Assembly (NCBI GenBank): GCA_028023455.1
Contig: JAQFVV010000349.1
Location: 591,501-655,500, forward strand
Direction: 5' to 3'
Origin: Epiperipatus broadwayi
Taxonomy: Eukaryota > Onychophora > Udeonychophora > Euonychophora > Peripatidae
DNA length: 64,000 bases
The position numbers and the translations under genes are program-made. The notes under the pieces are model-generated. The model made no database searches. It worked only from the letters and a program-made list of their open reading frames with translations, and was not told the DNA's origin. This document shows positions 37,990 through 49,989 of the stretch, one piece after another. Every line of letters starts with the position of its first letter. Position 1 is the first letter of the stretch.

Positions 37990-38480
37990 TTTAAATAAAA
38001 GTGATAGTAATATTTACTAAGACTATAACCTCAAGAATGTGTACATAAAAATGCAATAGCAGGGACCTCTACAGGTTTTAACCACAAGCTTACATTTTGG
38101 AAGAAAAGAGGCAGACCCTCTTCTTTACTTCAATCTACTTTCTATATAAATAGGTGAAGCTGAAGCGGTTAGATCTGAGAGCATGAAGCTATTCAATACT
38201 TCACTGATTAAGTCCACATTTCTTATTAAACGTTAATACTCACAAAATCATTCAATTTACAATGAGTCAATGGAAAGATCTTATAGTTAGAAATCTATTA
38301 CGATAATTTAAAGTTGTAATTTCCTGCTATCGCATTTTTATGTGCACATTCTTGAGGTTACAGCCTTAGTAAGTATTACTTACGTAATTAATGTGCATTT
38401 AAATAATTTACACGCACTTTCTTGAGGTTACAGCCTTAGTAAATATTACTTACATAATCAATGTGTGTTTAAATAAATTT
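37990..38480. repeat. Family C hairpin, larger copy with a duplicated end
   Basis: The left arm about 38018-38095 (TAACCTCAAGAATGTG; GCAGGGACCTCTACAGG) is inverted against about 38325-38372 (CACATTCTTGAGGTTACAGC). The centre of about 230 bases is unrelated. The right terminus is tandemly duplicated (CTTGAGGTTACAGCCTTAGT at about 38350 and 38422). Confidence 0.75.
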
Positions 38481-39334
38481 ATAAAAGTGATAGGAAAATG
38501 CCAATATTTATATATAAATTTTATTAATTATAGTGACAAAACAGCATCACTGATTTAGTGCAATGGTAGAATATATGTGTAGTATATTTCAAGACTTGAG
38601 CAATTATTACAACAAGTTTAAATAAAGAAGTACTCTTTCTATATTTGAACAAAAAAATTTACAATCATAATGTTTTTAACAAGAAAGTGATTCATAACTA
38701 AACATTTACATAAAAGTGTTATTAATTATCAAAACAAAATGGCATTGGCCTGTTTGGTTTAACACAATTAAATGAGTACATATGTAATATATTTTGAACT
38801 TGAGCCTCAAAATTCAAGGTTCAGGCAATTGTCACAATAACTTTAAGTAAAGAAGTATTTCTCTCACATTTAAATAAAAATGTACACTCAGGATATACTT
38901 CTAACAATGAAGTCATTTGAAAATATAAATATTTCAATTTATATATAAATTTTATTAATTATCTTGGTATCTTATCTTGGTGCCCCCATAATGAAGTGCC
39001 TTTGTGCCCCCACGCAACCTGCAGACCTGCACATAGTGGCCCTGATATTTATTTCTACTTACACAATAAAATAATTTATTCCAGCAGATGAGGAAATTAC
39101 ATTAGTCAGTAGTGTTGAATGAGTTGTCCTAAGTAGGCAAAGTAGTATAATATATTGCACAGATTTGAAATTTGATTATTTTAGTAATAGTTTTGTCACA
39201 AATCTCTAACATGATTTATTCTTGAATCTCAGTCACATTGATATTAGAAAATATTGAAACTGCTTACTTAATGATCCTTTAGTTTATTGTTGAAAAAACT
39301 AATGTATTATTTTATTATGTATTTTTAAAGATAC

Positions 39335-39650
39335 ATAGATTAATAATACGTTGCAGTGAAACTTTTATATAATAATTTGTAGGCTTTTTTATATTATAAT
39401 TTCATCAAACTAAGCGCTTTCAGAGCCCTTGTTGCTCCATAATCATAATCTCTCTATTGTTAACGTTATTATATGCAAATGTATGCAAAATTATTTCCTA
39501 TACTATCCATTTTATGGAAGTGGCAAAACAAGTGTCTTTTCTATTAATTGATTGGTGATGAAACAAGTCTGTAGACATTGTAATATAAAAAAGCCTACAA
39601 ATTATTATATAAACGTTTCACTGCAACGCAGCAGCGTATTATTAATTTCA
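39335..39650. repeat. ~315-bp MITE-like element with ~70-bp terminal inverted repeats
   Basis: ATAATACGTTGCAGTGAAAC and ATAATTTGTAGGCTTTTTTA on the left are inverted against AAAAAAGCCTACAAATTATT and GTTTCACTGCAACG on the right. The right end has a small extra repeat (CGCAGCAGCG). Confidence 0.8.
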
Positions 39651-40319
39651 AAGTAAAGGTGAAATAAAATTTGTTATTACAATACATTGATTGTAATGAA
39701 TGCTGTGGTCAACGAAAAAAATGTTCAATTCCTACAAGTAAACTGCATTTTAAGTCTTAAGTCATAATCAGTCATTGCAGATCTACATTTTATAAATGTC
39801 ATTTATTTTAGACTAAAATATATATACAGTACTTTTGAAATAAAAACTTGTAAAAACAGTTCAAATTCTAAAAATATTTATTAATAACAAACAATATTAT
39901 CCACATGAGGAAAAATAATAATTTTTTTTAAAAAAAAAAAAAAAGAGAGAAGAAAACGGTATTGAAATAAATAATTGAAAGTTTGTCTAAGAAGGTGAAA
40001 TTTTTTGATTTTTAAATTTCTACTGTGAGAATTTTTCTTTAAGTAAATAGAAGCTAAAAATAAAACTTGTAATTAAACATAAATTGCAAAAAAGAAAATA
40101 TAAAACGTGTATGTTTTAGAAAGTTTATATATAAAAAATGCTACTTGAATCATAAATATAAAAAAAGTGTTACATTTTAAATTATTTTATTGTTTATTAA
40201 TTTATAAACGATGACTTTTGTTTCTAAAATTTTTAAATATAATTTCTATTTTAAAATCTTCAATCTAATATATAAGCTACAAATACTATTCAAATAAAAA
40301 TAATTGTATGAGTAATTTA

Positions 40320-40880
40320 GAAAAGATTTGAACTCAGATTTTTAAGCTCCCTACATCTACCCACTACATCTTATACAACTGATTCACATGACCACATACA
40401 TGTGAAAAGATAAATAACTGCAATATGTATTCAGCATCTATTCTGCCCATCCATCTTCTGTGTATTTAAATGAATATATTAAGGTCCTACATGTGAGGAG
40501 TCAGAATGAATTAAGGGCAACATAGGTATGATAATAATATTGGCATCAACAAGGACTCTAAACATTACATCATCAGATTTTCAATGATATAGATGGCTGA
40601 AAAGTAGGAGGGTGGAGAAGATTGAAGTCTGTCCATTAAAGTAAAAAGCTTTGCTATCTTACTATAAACTGAGCATTGATTGTATATGTGTGTGGGAGAT
40701 GATGATCTGGACCAAGTAATGAGTGCTGGTTTAGCATGAAATACATATATTGGAGATCATTTATCTTTTTTACAGTATGTGGTCATGTGTATCAGTTGTA
40801 TAAGATTGAAATGGATAGCTGAAGAGAGTTTGAAAGTCTGAGTTCAAATCCTTTCTAAATTACATTAGGTTCAGTATAGA
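40320..40880. repeat. Family A inverted pair, diverged
   Basis: A minus-strand terminal part (GATTTGAACTCAGATTTTTA near 40327) is followed by a long plus-strand unit ending in GAAAGTCTGAGTTCAAATCC near 40851. Between them is the ATTTAAATGAATATATTAAGG block shared with 60550 and 60980. Confidence 0.75.
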
Positions 40881-42099
40881 CAATATACCTGTATTTAAAT
40901 AATTGTATGAGTAGTTATTCAAAATGCCATGGGATGTTTGAGCACTTTTGTGGTAGATTGATTGTTTAACAGTTCTATTTAGTTAGTTATTGAATTGCCT
41001 TTATTGATGGTAGTCTTCTGAGAATTGATCCTGAAATCCTTATCTCTGAGCTTACCATTCCACTCCTGCCTAAACTGCACAGGCCAAAATAGTATATGAT
41101 AGAAAAGCATAAGAATAACAACAAAACAAATATTTCCTACAATAATTTATACTAGACACAGCTTAACCCTAGTAATATCCACAGTTTCAAATTTCAATTA
41201 CTTTACGAGTTTGAATTTAAATACAGCAGTATCTAACCTATTTCATCATTAAACCATGTATGATTTAAAGACAAATTGAATGCAATTTTTTTTTTCAAAA
41301 ATTAAAGTAGTAGGAGGGATAAGAAAATTAGTACACATGAATATATACAATATTATAATTTGTTTTGGAATATTAATATATTTATTATATATACATGTGT
41401 TTATTCTTTGAATTAATTATACAGTTTTATGCAATGTATATTTTATATTAATATTGTTAATTAATATGTATATTTAACATGAGCCTATGATGTATTATAA
41501 TTTCCAGTAATAAATATTAATTCATTATATGTAACCTTTTAATGCTCATAAAAATAAATTTGTTCAATAAATAAACAATTTAATGATAGCATAACAAATT
41601 GTTTATGTCAATTCACAAATAAATTCTGTTTGAATGGCCTTTGTTTTTGTTTGTTTTTTATTATCAGTTTATTAAAATTGATAAACAGTAAAATTATCAT
41701 CAAGATGTTTATGTGTACACATGTAAAATAATTAATTACTATGCTAAGATATGTATGTAACTAATCAAATTAGTTCATAGTGTTATAATATTACTATCAT
41801 AGTTTCATGAGCTATGGTTCTGTGAAAATGGTAATAGAGAATGACCAAATAAGCTAGAGTTTAAACAATGAATCTCATCACTACGGTGTTTAAAAACAGC
41901 TACTAAGCCACTTTTACTATCAAGACTATGGGAAGTAAAATCTATATAAATATTAATATTCTTATAGTAACAATAAATAGTGATGAACATGAAAATTGTG
42001 TTTGTATTTGCTACTAGTAAAAATCTTTATTGAATAGATATGTGTGCACACACATATATTAAAATGAAGGAAGAATGGATAGATTTAGAGATGCATGGA

Positions 42100-42800
42100 G
42101 ATCGCATGATCACCATTTCTTATGCTTGCTCATAATTGTTATTAAAAAGTCAAAACTCTCCATACAGTAATGCCACTCAGTGCAAGCCAGAGTAATCAAT
42201 GGATGCCAGAAGGCTTGTGCATAAAATACCTATCTAGTGCCTACTCATCCAATATTGCCAAACTAGTTTCTGGCTTGTGGCCTTTGTCAGTGAGGAGCCT
42301 TGGATCTGAGAGGAGATCTTAGGATCCAATGCAAACCTGTTTTAATAACAGTTATGAGCAAACATAAGAAATGGCAATCATGTGATGTTTAGTGGATTAA
42401 TACCAATCTTGCCTAATAGGATAGTGGTGACTATGGTTATTAAAAAACCAAAGACACCAAAATGTATGGGTACTGAACTGAGTTCAGACCTATATGACTA
42501 TATAGGCTAATGAGCTTGGATTGAAAATATTATTGTGTTTTCAATTTTATTCTCATAGTTTTGTAGTTAAATAGAGATAAAAGATGGTTGCTGGAGGGTT
42601 GCATTGGATCCTAAGATCTAGGTGCAGTGCTCTCAGATCCAAGGCTCTTCACTGACAAAGCCATAAGCCAGAAACTTGTCTGGGGATATTGGATGAGTAG
42701 GCATTAGATAGGGATTTTATGCACGTGCCTTCTGGCATCCTTTGATTGCTCTGGCTTGCACTGAATGGCACTACTGATGGAGAGTTTTGCCTGTTTTAAT
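42100..42800. repeat. Family B foldback element, copy 2 (large inverted pair)
   Basis: The left arm (about 42105-42335) and right arm (about 42600-42800) are inverted copies: CTCTCCATACAGTAATGCCA against TGGCACTACTGATGGAGAG, and GGATCCAATGCAAACCTG against the GCATTGGATCCTAAGATC region. The centre holds GATTAATACC and unrelated AT-rich DNA. Each arm carries a hammerhead-like motif (42255-42296 minus; 42646-42686 plus). Confidence 0.8.
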
Positions 42801-43803
42801 GCATGGAGATGTATATTCTATTTATAACGGCCTCTTACCCTTAGATATCATTAACATAACAGAAAGAAAAATAAATGTATAGATTATGAAGTTGTCTATT
42901 TTATTTATGATTGCCATCTGTTCATATTGCAATTTATAGGATAATACTAAAAAGCTTGTCTTAAACTTTGTGATGATAGTATTTTAATAGTAGTTATATA
43001 TTGGTCTATTTTCATCATCTAATATTAATTGTTAAATGTCTTTAGAAAAATTCAAACTTTCTTTAAACTTTTCAAATATATTCAACCGTTATTAATAACA
43101 TGTTTAATATATAACAATATTTTAAATTGTATTTTTTTCCTCTTTTTTTAATGTTGCTGGCCTGACCAGTGACATCACTAACATAGAAATCAAAGCTGGA
43201 TCTTTAGATTCATGCGTATTGAATTATAAATGACACTCTAAACAACTAGGCTAGCTTTTGACAAAACTGCTGACCACGTGATACTATTTAATCATTATCC
43301 GTGGAAGTTAACTAATGCTTATCACATTCCTTGCGCAATTTTTTTTAGTGTTTATGTATTTGGAGCTATAACATAAACTTTAATAAGCCTTTTACATTAT
43401 TATATATATTATAATAATTTTAGTCAGCTAAAAAATACCATAGCAGAAATAGCCAATGTTATAATGAGGGCTATTGGTTAATGTATCAACCACATATCTA
43501 AGACTTTCATAACATTTTAACTTTGAATTAAACATCATTTTTGGAGATTTTATTACTGGTTAGTTTTTCTTCTTCAATTTGGTTATCTTTATTAGTTTTT
43601 TTTTAAAAATTATTTCCCATAAATACAAATATTAATTTTAATATTGAGCTAAAAAAAATCACGTCAAAAAATTGATTAATAGAAAAAAAAATCATTTTTA
43701 AAATAAAAAGCATTAAAATAATCTGTGATTTAAATTCTTAAGATTATAGTTAAATCAATGATTAGTACTATTTAAAAAATAATGATGAATGACAAAAATA
43801 CCC

Positions 43804-44653
43804 GGTACTGTGGTATTAGAGCTGCGACATGAAGAATTATAATCCTTTAATCATTAAATTAATTAAGTTATTAAATCAAAAACATTTTTTAAAATTTACA
43901 TTTAAAGAAAAAACAATTTAACAAAAAAAATACGAAAAGCATTAATGTGAAGAATAGTAAAAATGCGTGTTTAAATCAAATTGAGTGTGTTTTTGCACGT
44001 GCATATTCTTCATAATTTATTTTAATATATTGTACAGGCTTACACCTGCATTTATATATGTAATATATGCGGAATTCGAACTCAGACTTTCACACGACCG
44101 ACTACTCTCAGTGCCATCTTATATTGCTGATTCACCTGATCACATACATGTTGAAAAGATAAATTCGTGCTAAACCAGCACCCATTAAAGTATGAAGATT
44201 GGTTATCTTAATATAAAGCTGAGTACTAATTGTATATATGTGTGGAGATGGTAATCTGGACCAACTGATGAGTGCTGGTTTAGCATGAAATACATATATT
44301 GTTGATTATTTACCTTTTCAACACGTGTATGATCAGGTGAGTCAGCAATATAAGATGGCACCGAGAGTTGTAGGTCATGTGAAAGTCTGAGTTCGAATCC
44401 CACATATATTACATATATAAATGCAGGTGTAAGCCTGTAGAATGTATTGCAGAACATGCACGTGCAAACACACTCAATTTGATTTAAACACGCATTTTAA
44501 CTATTCTTGGCTTTAATGCTTTTCTTTTTTTTTTTTGTTAAATTGTTTTTTTTTAATGTAGATTTTAAAATATGGTTTTGATTTAATAACTTAATTAATT
44601 TAATGATTAAATGATTATAATTCTTCATGTTGCAGATCTAATACCACAGTACC
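43804..44653. mobile_element. ~850-bp near-perfect palindromic (foldback) element with 8-bp target-site duplication
   Basis: The left arm (43804 to about 44182) and right arm (about 44270-44653) are inverted copies, beginning GGTACTGTGGTATTAGA and ending TCTAATACCACAGTACC. The 8-mer AAATACCC flanks both ends exactly (43796-43803 and 44654-44661). Eight-bp duplications are typical of the hAT and P superfamilies, but no transposase is encoded. The arms contain a facing pair of family A fragments (about 44025-44182 and 44175-44425). Short open frames within the arms (43985-44173 + and 44203-44457 -) read the same repeat and are not genes. Confidence 0.85.
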
Positions 44654-44685
44654 AAATACCCAAATAACGAATCTAGTGTCCCAAC

Positions 44686-44726
44686 TCCTCACTGAGGAGA
44701 CCCATAGGTCGAAACTGGTCTGGGGA
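44686..44726 (+). ncRNA. Candidate minimal hammerhead ribozyme
   Basis: All conserved parts occur in order: stem I 5' strand TCCTCA, core CTGAGGA (C3 U4 G5 A6 N7 G8 A9), stem II GACC-CATA-GGTC (4 perfect pairs and a tetraloop), GAAA (G12 A13 A14 A15.1), a very short stem III (AC/GT around TG), the cleavage triplet GTC, and stem I 3' strand TGGGGA. Stem I is 6 bp. Minimal hammerheads with such a short stem III are known from Penelope-like retroelements, where they are thought to act as dimers. The site sits 25 bp beyond the target duplication of the palindrome at 43804-44653. Folding and activity are untested. Confidence 0.55.
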
Positions 44727-45344
44727 TGGGGACAATCTAAGATAAAGATGATTTGAATGCCTTCTCTTGTAGTAGAATTTATCATAAAAAAAAAGCTTGT
44801 TTAAAGTTATAGCATACTCTTAAGTTTACAAAAAGGATTCTATAAAACAAATGGAAATTCTTTTGCCAATGTGGATTAATTAAAACAAGTGGCAGCTGAA
44901 AGTATCCATGAGATATTCATTTATGAAAAGACCAAGCAGTTCTTTAAGGATGTTTTGGCTGATATTTTTAGTAGAAGCACTATTTCTAAGAAAAAGTTTA
45001 AGTATAATTCATCAAATTCAGGATAAGAATTAGATTGCATAGCATTAATTATAAGGTTGAGTGAGACTGCAGCATAGATATGATACTGACTAAACATCTT
45101 GAGGAATTTGTGAAAAAATAATTTCTATGCAAAAAAGTTGTTTACTTTTTCATTTTATGCCTTTAAAAATTAAATTTTAATTTCCATTAAAATTTCAACT
45201 ATAGAAGTATGATTTTTTTTTTCTTTATATTTTTTATTTGACATTATTTTTGTTTGCTCAAATGATTGTTTTGGTGATAATTTTGATTTTGGTCTTGGGT
45301 TTGGGAATGGATTTTTCATATATATATATATATATTGTAAAACC

Positions 45345-45555
45345 ACTAAAAATCACAAGATCACCATCTCTTATGCTAGCACATAACTGTTATTAAACCG
45401 GCAAAACTCTCCACACAGAAGTACCACCCTGTGCCATTGGATGAGTAGGCACTAGATGGGGATTTTATGCACAAGCCTTCTGGCATCCATTGATTACTCT
45501 GGTTGGCACAGGGTGATACTACTGTATGGAGAGTTTTGCCTGTTTTATATAAATT
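45345..45555. repeat. Family B foldback element, copy 3 (short)
   Basis: GGCAAAACTCTCCACACAGA and CCACCCTGTGCCA on the left are inverted against TGGCACAGGGTG and TGTATGGAGAGTTTTGCC on the right. The central GGATGAGTAGGCACTAGATG matches copies 1 and 2. The hammerhead-like part is deleted. Confidence 0.75.
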
Positions 45556-47214
45556 GTAAGGTCACCTTTTATATGTTTGAATTATTTTAATTGATTTGGG
45601 TGCTACCTGGCATTAAACATCCAGAAATAGATGGACACATTTTCTTAAATGATGATGAGCACTCCATTATTTGCAATTATTGACTAAATCATACTCCCAA
45701 TGAAATAGATATGGAATAATTATGTTGAGTAGGAAATATTGCGTAAAAGATACTATTCAAATGAATAACAAAACAATAGTTTATTTGCAAAGTCTCATAA
45801 TTGTCAGACAAGTTATAATAATTATTTTCCCATAAACATGCTTATATTACAGAATTTATGACCCTTGAGCATTCATATTTATTTGCTTGTTGTTTTAATA
45901 AACCATTTCTTCCCTATCATTTTTTAGTTCAAATGCACTGTGGGGAACAATGGCCATTATTTATAAAGTGTCCAAGGTTTATTTTGATTAATTTAAAACA
46001 TTAATCTTTCAATTACATCTTACAATATTAATCAGATTATATGATCGATCACACCTGCTGCAGAGCAAACCCTTGGCCTTTAATATACACAGGATATAAT
46101 CCTATATATGTCAACCCTCATGAAATACATTTTTTAATATCACAAGCTTCATAGTATAGTCACTCACATATATCTAATATGAGATAATTTTAATATACAT
46201 TCTGCTAAGGATAATTCTAGAGAGTAATCACTTTAGGTTCAAATCCTGATTTAATAATAATTCAACTTACTATAGATTCTTTTGAATCTGATATTTAATT
46301 AAATAGTTATAGCACTTAATTAACCAAGGGAGACATTATATACAACCCCAAATTTTCAGGACAAAATCCTGAATAAATCCAGATAATATAGATATGATAT
46401 ACTTTTACCACTCAACAGTGATCAAATGACTGCATCTAGATTATAAGTTCTACATACATAAAATGTAATTCACAGAAATCAAAAGGAGGGCTAATTTATA
46501 TAGAAATAAACTTGATTGAATTTTAAATAAACTTTTAATTTAAAATATCAATAATTATATTAAACTCCTTATTTTAACCCTTGGACATTTGACTTTAAAT
46601 ATTTTATACATGTGCAAACTTTTTCATGTATTTAAAATGAATATTACACCACTGGTGTGCAAATAAACTTTACATATTTGCTGACAATTATTTTTAAATA
46701 AAATTTTAATAAGTTATATCATATATGTAATAAAAACAAAATGAAATGAAGTTTTTTTATATACCATTTTTTTAATTTTATTTTGGCTGCTTTGAACACA
46801 GCTAATTTTTTTTTTAAACATTCATTTCCTCCTTTATTCATTCAATTAAATAATATGTTATATAAACATCCTATACAAAATAAAATATAGTTTGTTAGAA
46901 TTAAATGTATGATAAGAGATTGTAAAATAAAATATAAAATGGTTAATACATTAGAATAAAGTCTAAACAGGTTTTTTAAAATTTATGTAACATAAATTCT
47001 ACAGCCAGAATTCTCTACATTGTGAGAATTTTCTTTTTGCAGACTAATATTTTTTTGATGATGATTTCCATTAATTGTTTCCATTCATAATTCTATTCCT
47101 TTCCTTACAAATTGCTATAAATATACTTTAAGATTCTCCTGTTTTGGAAATTTGAGATTTAAACATTTTTCTTCATTTTGTAGAGATTTTTCAAAAAGTA
47201 GCTGAATTAGTCAA
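45556..47214. other. AT-rich DNA, nothing recognised
   Basis: No inverted repeat, SINE or coding patch noticed. Confidence 0.5.
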
Positions 47215-47312
47215 GCATTGGTGGTTGAGAGGTCAGTGACAGCTGCTTTACAAGCAGTTGTTCCGGGTTAGCGAGTTTACTTCCCAGCTGATGCTATGAC
47301 ACATGAGAAAAA
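47215..47312 (+). repeat. tRNA-derived SINE copy
   Basis: GTGGTTGAGAGGTCAGTGAC, the anticodon arm GCTGC-TTTACAA-GCAGT, a degraded T-arm, GATGCTATGACACATGAG and an A run. Same subtype as 48813. Confidence 0.72.
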
Positions 47313-47696
47313 AAATAGATGAATTAAGTTCCAGAGATTCAAGTCAGATTTTAACAGTTGACAATTAGTCCCTTTGCTTACTCATTCATCCCAAGTACCT
47401 AATTTCAAAAAAAATTAATTATGTATAGATTTTTAACCTTTTTTAATCTCTTAATCTCCTTTGAACTTGTTTCTCGTACCTTTGATAATACCTTATAATT
47501 CAACAGCTTTATGGCCTCATTTTATTTTAATTAAGAGAATTTTAAAAATACTCTCATTATTATTTAATTGTTCAAAGTTAAAATCACTGCAATTATTAAA
47601 TTGCTGAATTTTTTGTTTATTTTTGAATCTAATATCTTCAAAACAGGCTTCATCTTTTTATTAACTTGTTTTTAATTTAATTATTTAAAATCTAAG

Positions 47697-48190
47697 TAAA
47701 TAGAGGAATTTGAACTAGGATGTTCAGTCTACATTAATCCTCCACTCCTTTTCAAGCAACCAACACATATGACCACATACATGTGAAAAAGGTAATCTCC
47801 AATATACATATTTCATACATAACCAGCACTCATCAGTTGAGCCAGATCAGCTTATATTAATATAGCAATTCCTTAAACTTTAATGAACAGTCTTTAATCT
47901 TTTCACTCTTCCATCTTTGGTTTTTCAATTAAATGGATGGTTGAATTCTTGGGAGAGAAGATTGAAGCCTGTGCATTAAAGTTTAAGAATGCTATCTTAA
48001 TATAAATCAAGCACTGACTGTATATATGTGTGGGAGATTATGATCTGGCCAGCTGATGAATGCTGGTTTTTCATGAAATATGTATATTAGGGATCATCTA
48101 TTTTTTTACTTGCATGTGGTCATGTGTGTCAGTTGTTTGAGATGGAACGAAGGATGAATGTAGACTGGAAAATTCTAATCCCTCTATTTA
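47697..48190. repeat. Family A inverted pair, old
   Basis: The minus half (about 47697-47925) starts with GAATTTGAACTAGGATGTTC. The plus half (about 47930-48190) ends with TGTAGACTGGAAAATTCTAA. Both carry diverged forms of the CAGCACTCATCAGTTG and TTTAATG(A/G)ACAG blocks. Confidence 0.7.
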
Positions 48191-48812
48191 TTTATATAAC
48201 AAACATTCAATATATTGAATGAATAGGCTAATTATTTATTAAAATCAATATTTTTTTATATTAGTATATTTAATTGATTTATTTTTCTATACATTCTGTA
48301 CATTCTTTTAATCTTTAATAAGAGAAAGTTTTAACATAGTTTACATAATTTATTAGTTTCTCTTAAATTTAAAGCTTTTAACAAACCCATTATATTATTT
48401 AGTATTATTCTAAATATGATATTTAATAATTTATTCTAAAATTTGAATATACGTGTTATTACATTTAATACCTTTTTTTATTTTAATTTTGGAACTGCGA
48501 TATTTAACAATCATCAGTACTCTAAAAATCAGCTCACAACCATATGGAAGACCTCAAGCTGACAGTGAAGTGAATAAAAGATTATTCATTTCAATATATA
48601 TATATTCCAATGTAAGCAGGAAGGAATGACTGGCATAACAAAATCTTTCTTGAACTAATTAATTTATTATACTAAACCACAATGTATTTTTATAATAATT
48701 TGTTTTCCATTGTGCACAGATTCGAAATCCAAGATCTCTCAATTAACCATTAATATTGAAGAGTCATTAATATGCACGTCTAATAAAGAAATATATATAT
48801 AAAGTTTTTTTC

Positions 48813-48912
48813 CCCATGTGTCATAGCATCAGCCGGGAAGAGAACCCGCTAACCCGGGACAACTGCTTGTAAAGCAGCTGTCGCTGACCTCTCGACCACC
48901 AATGCTTGACAA
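48813..48912 (-). repeat. tRNA-derived SINE copy
   Basis: On the minus strand: TTGGTGGTCGAGAGGTCAGC, the arm GCTGC-TTTACAA-GCAGT, then GGGTTAGCGGGTTCTCTTCC, GATGCTATGACACATG and an A run. Directly abuts a truncated family A repeat at its 5' side. Confidence 0.75.
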
Positions 48913-49190
48913 AGAGTCTGTCCATTAAAATATGAGGATTGTCTATCTTAATATATATCTGAGCACTTATAATATATATGTGTGGGAGATGATAATCTGG
49001 ACCAACTGATGATTGCTGGCTTAGCATAAAATACGTATATTGCTGATTATTTATCTTTTCAGCATATATGTGCTTGAGTATATCAGTGTTATTAGATAGA
49101 GTGGAAAGTGATGGGTCATCTGAAAGTCTGTGCTCATATACCCTATATATAGACACAGGTATAGAATAAGCCTGTGTTTCAGTTATAAAG
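48911..49190 (+). repeat. Family A 3' part, abutting a SINE
   Basis: Starts abruptly at GTCTGTCCATTAAAATATGA directly after the tRNA-derived SINE at 48813-48912, and runs to the AATAAGCCTGTGTTTCAGTT block. The missing 5' part suggests the SINE inserted in it or marks its truncation point. Confidence 0.75.
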
Positions 49191-49989
49191 TTTGTTAATG
49201 AATTTGAATTGAAAATTAAGTCTTTTTTTTTTAAAAAAAAAAAGTTTTAAATTTAAATAAAAATTATGACAGCAATGTTGCATTCTTTCACCCCAATTCA
49301 TTTTGCAATCTAAATAGGCATAAAATTATTATTATTTCAAATTACTTTAAAAAAATTAATGACTGGAATTCATTTATAAAAAAAGAGTCAAACTAATTAT
49401 GGTGAAGTCAGCCATAAACATTGAAAATGTCATATTATATTAATTTACTTAAAGCTGTTTTAATATATGAACGATCAACAGCAACAAATAACATAAGAAA
49501 GAGAGATTAAATTTGAAAGGAAAAAGATGAAATAAAAATTATATTTGTTATTGTTAAAATATATTTTGATAAATAATGATAAATGAACTCTGCAATTTGT
49601 TTTTCTTTCTCACAATATAATGCTTTTTGATGAATTGTATAAAGTAAAATTTGTATTTTGAAAAGATATATATAATGTTTAATGGTTATTATAATAAAAA
49701 TGTTGGAATAAACAAGCAAATGACATCTAGTTATAATGTTTGTTGTAATTAAAGATAACATTTTTAATTTAATAAATGTAGATCATTATGAAACCACAAT
49801 ATAAAAATACATACATCTGAAGCTGAAATTGAGGTTTCAGGGTGCAAGTGATCAAATTATGCACCATGAAAAGTAACAGCAATTTAAATTTTGAAAAACT
49901 AAAAACATAAAAATTACATTTTAAAATATAATTATGAGAGAGATATATATTTAAATATATTACTTTTTATAAATCTCTGCATATACACT

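Noticed and set aside
43985-44457. Two similar 62- and 84-codon frames on opposite strands
   Set aside because: Both read the same inverted family A repeat. The protein similarity follows from the palindrome.
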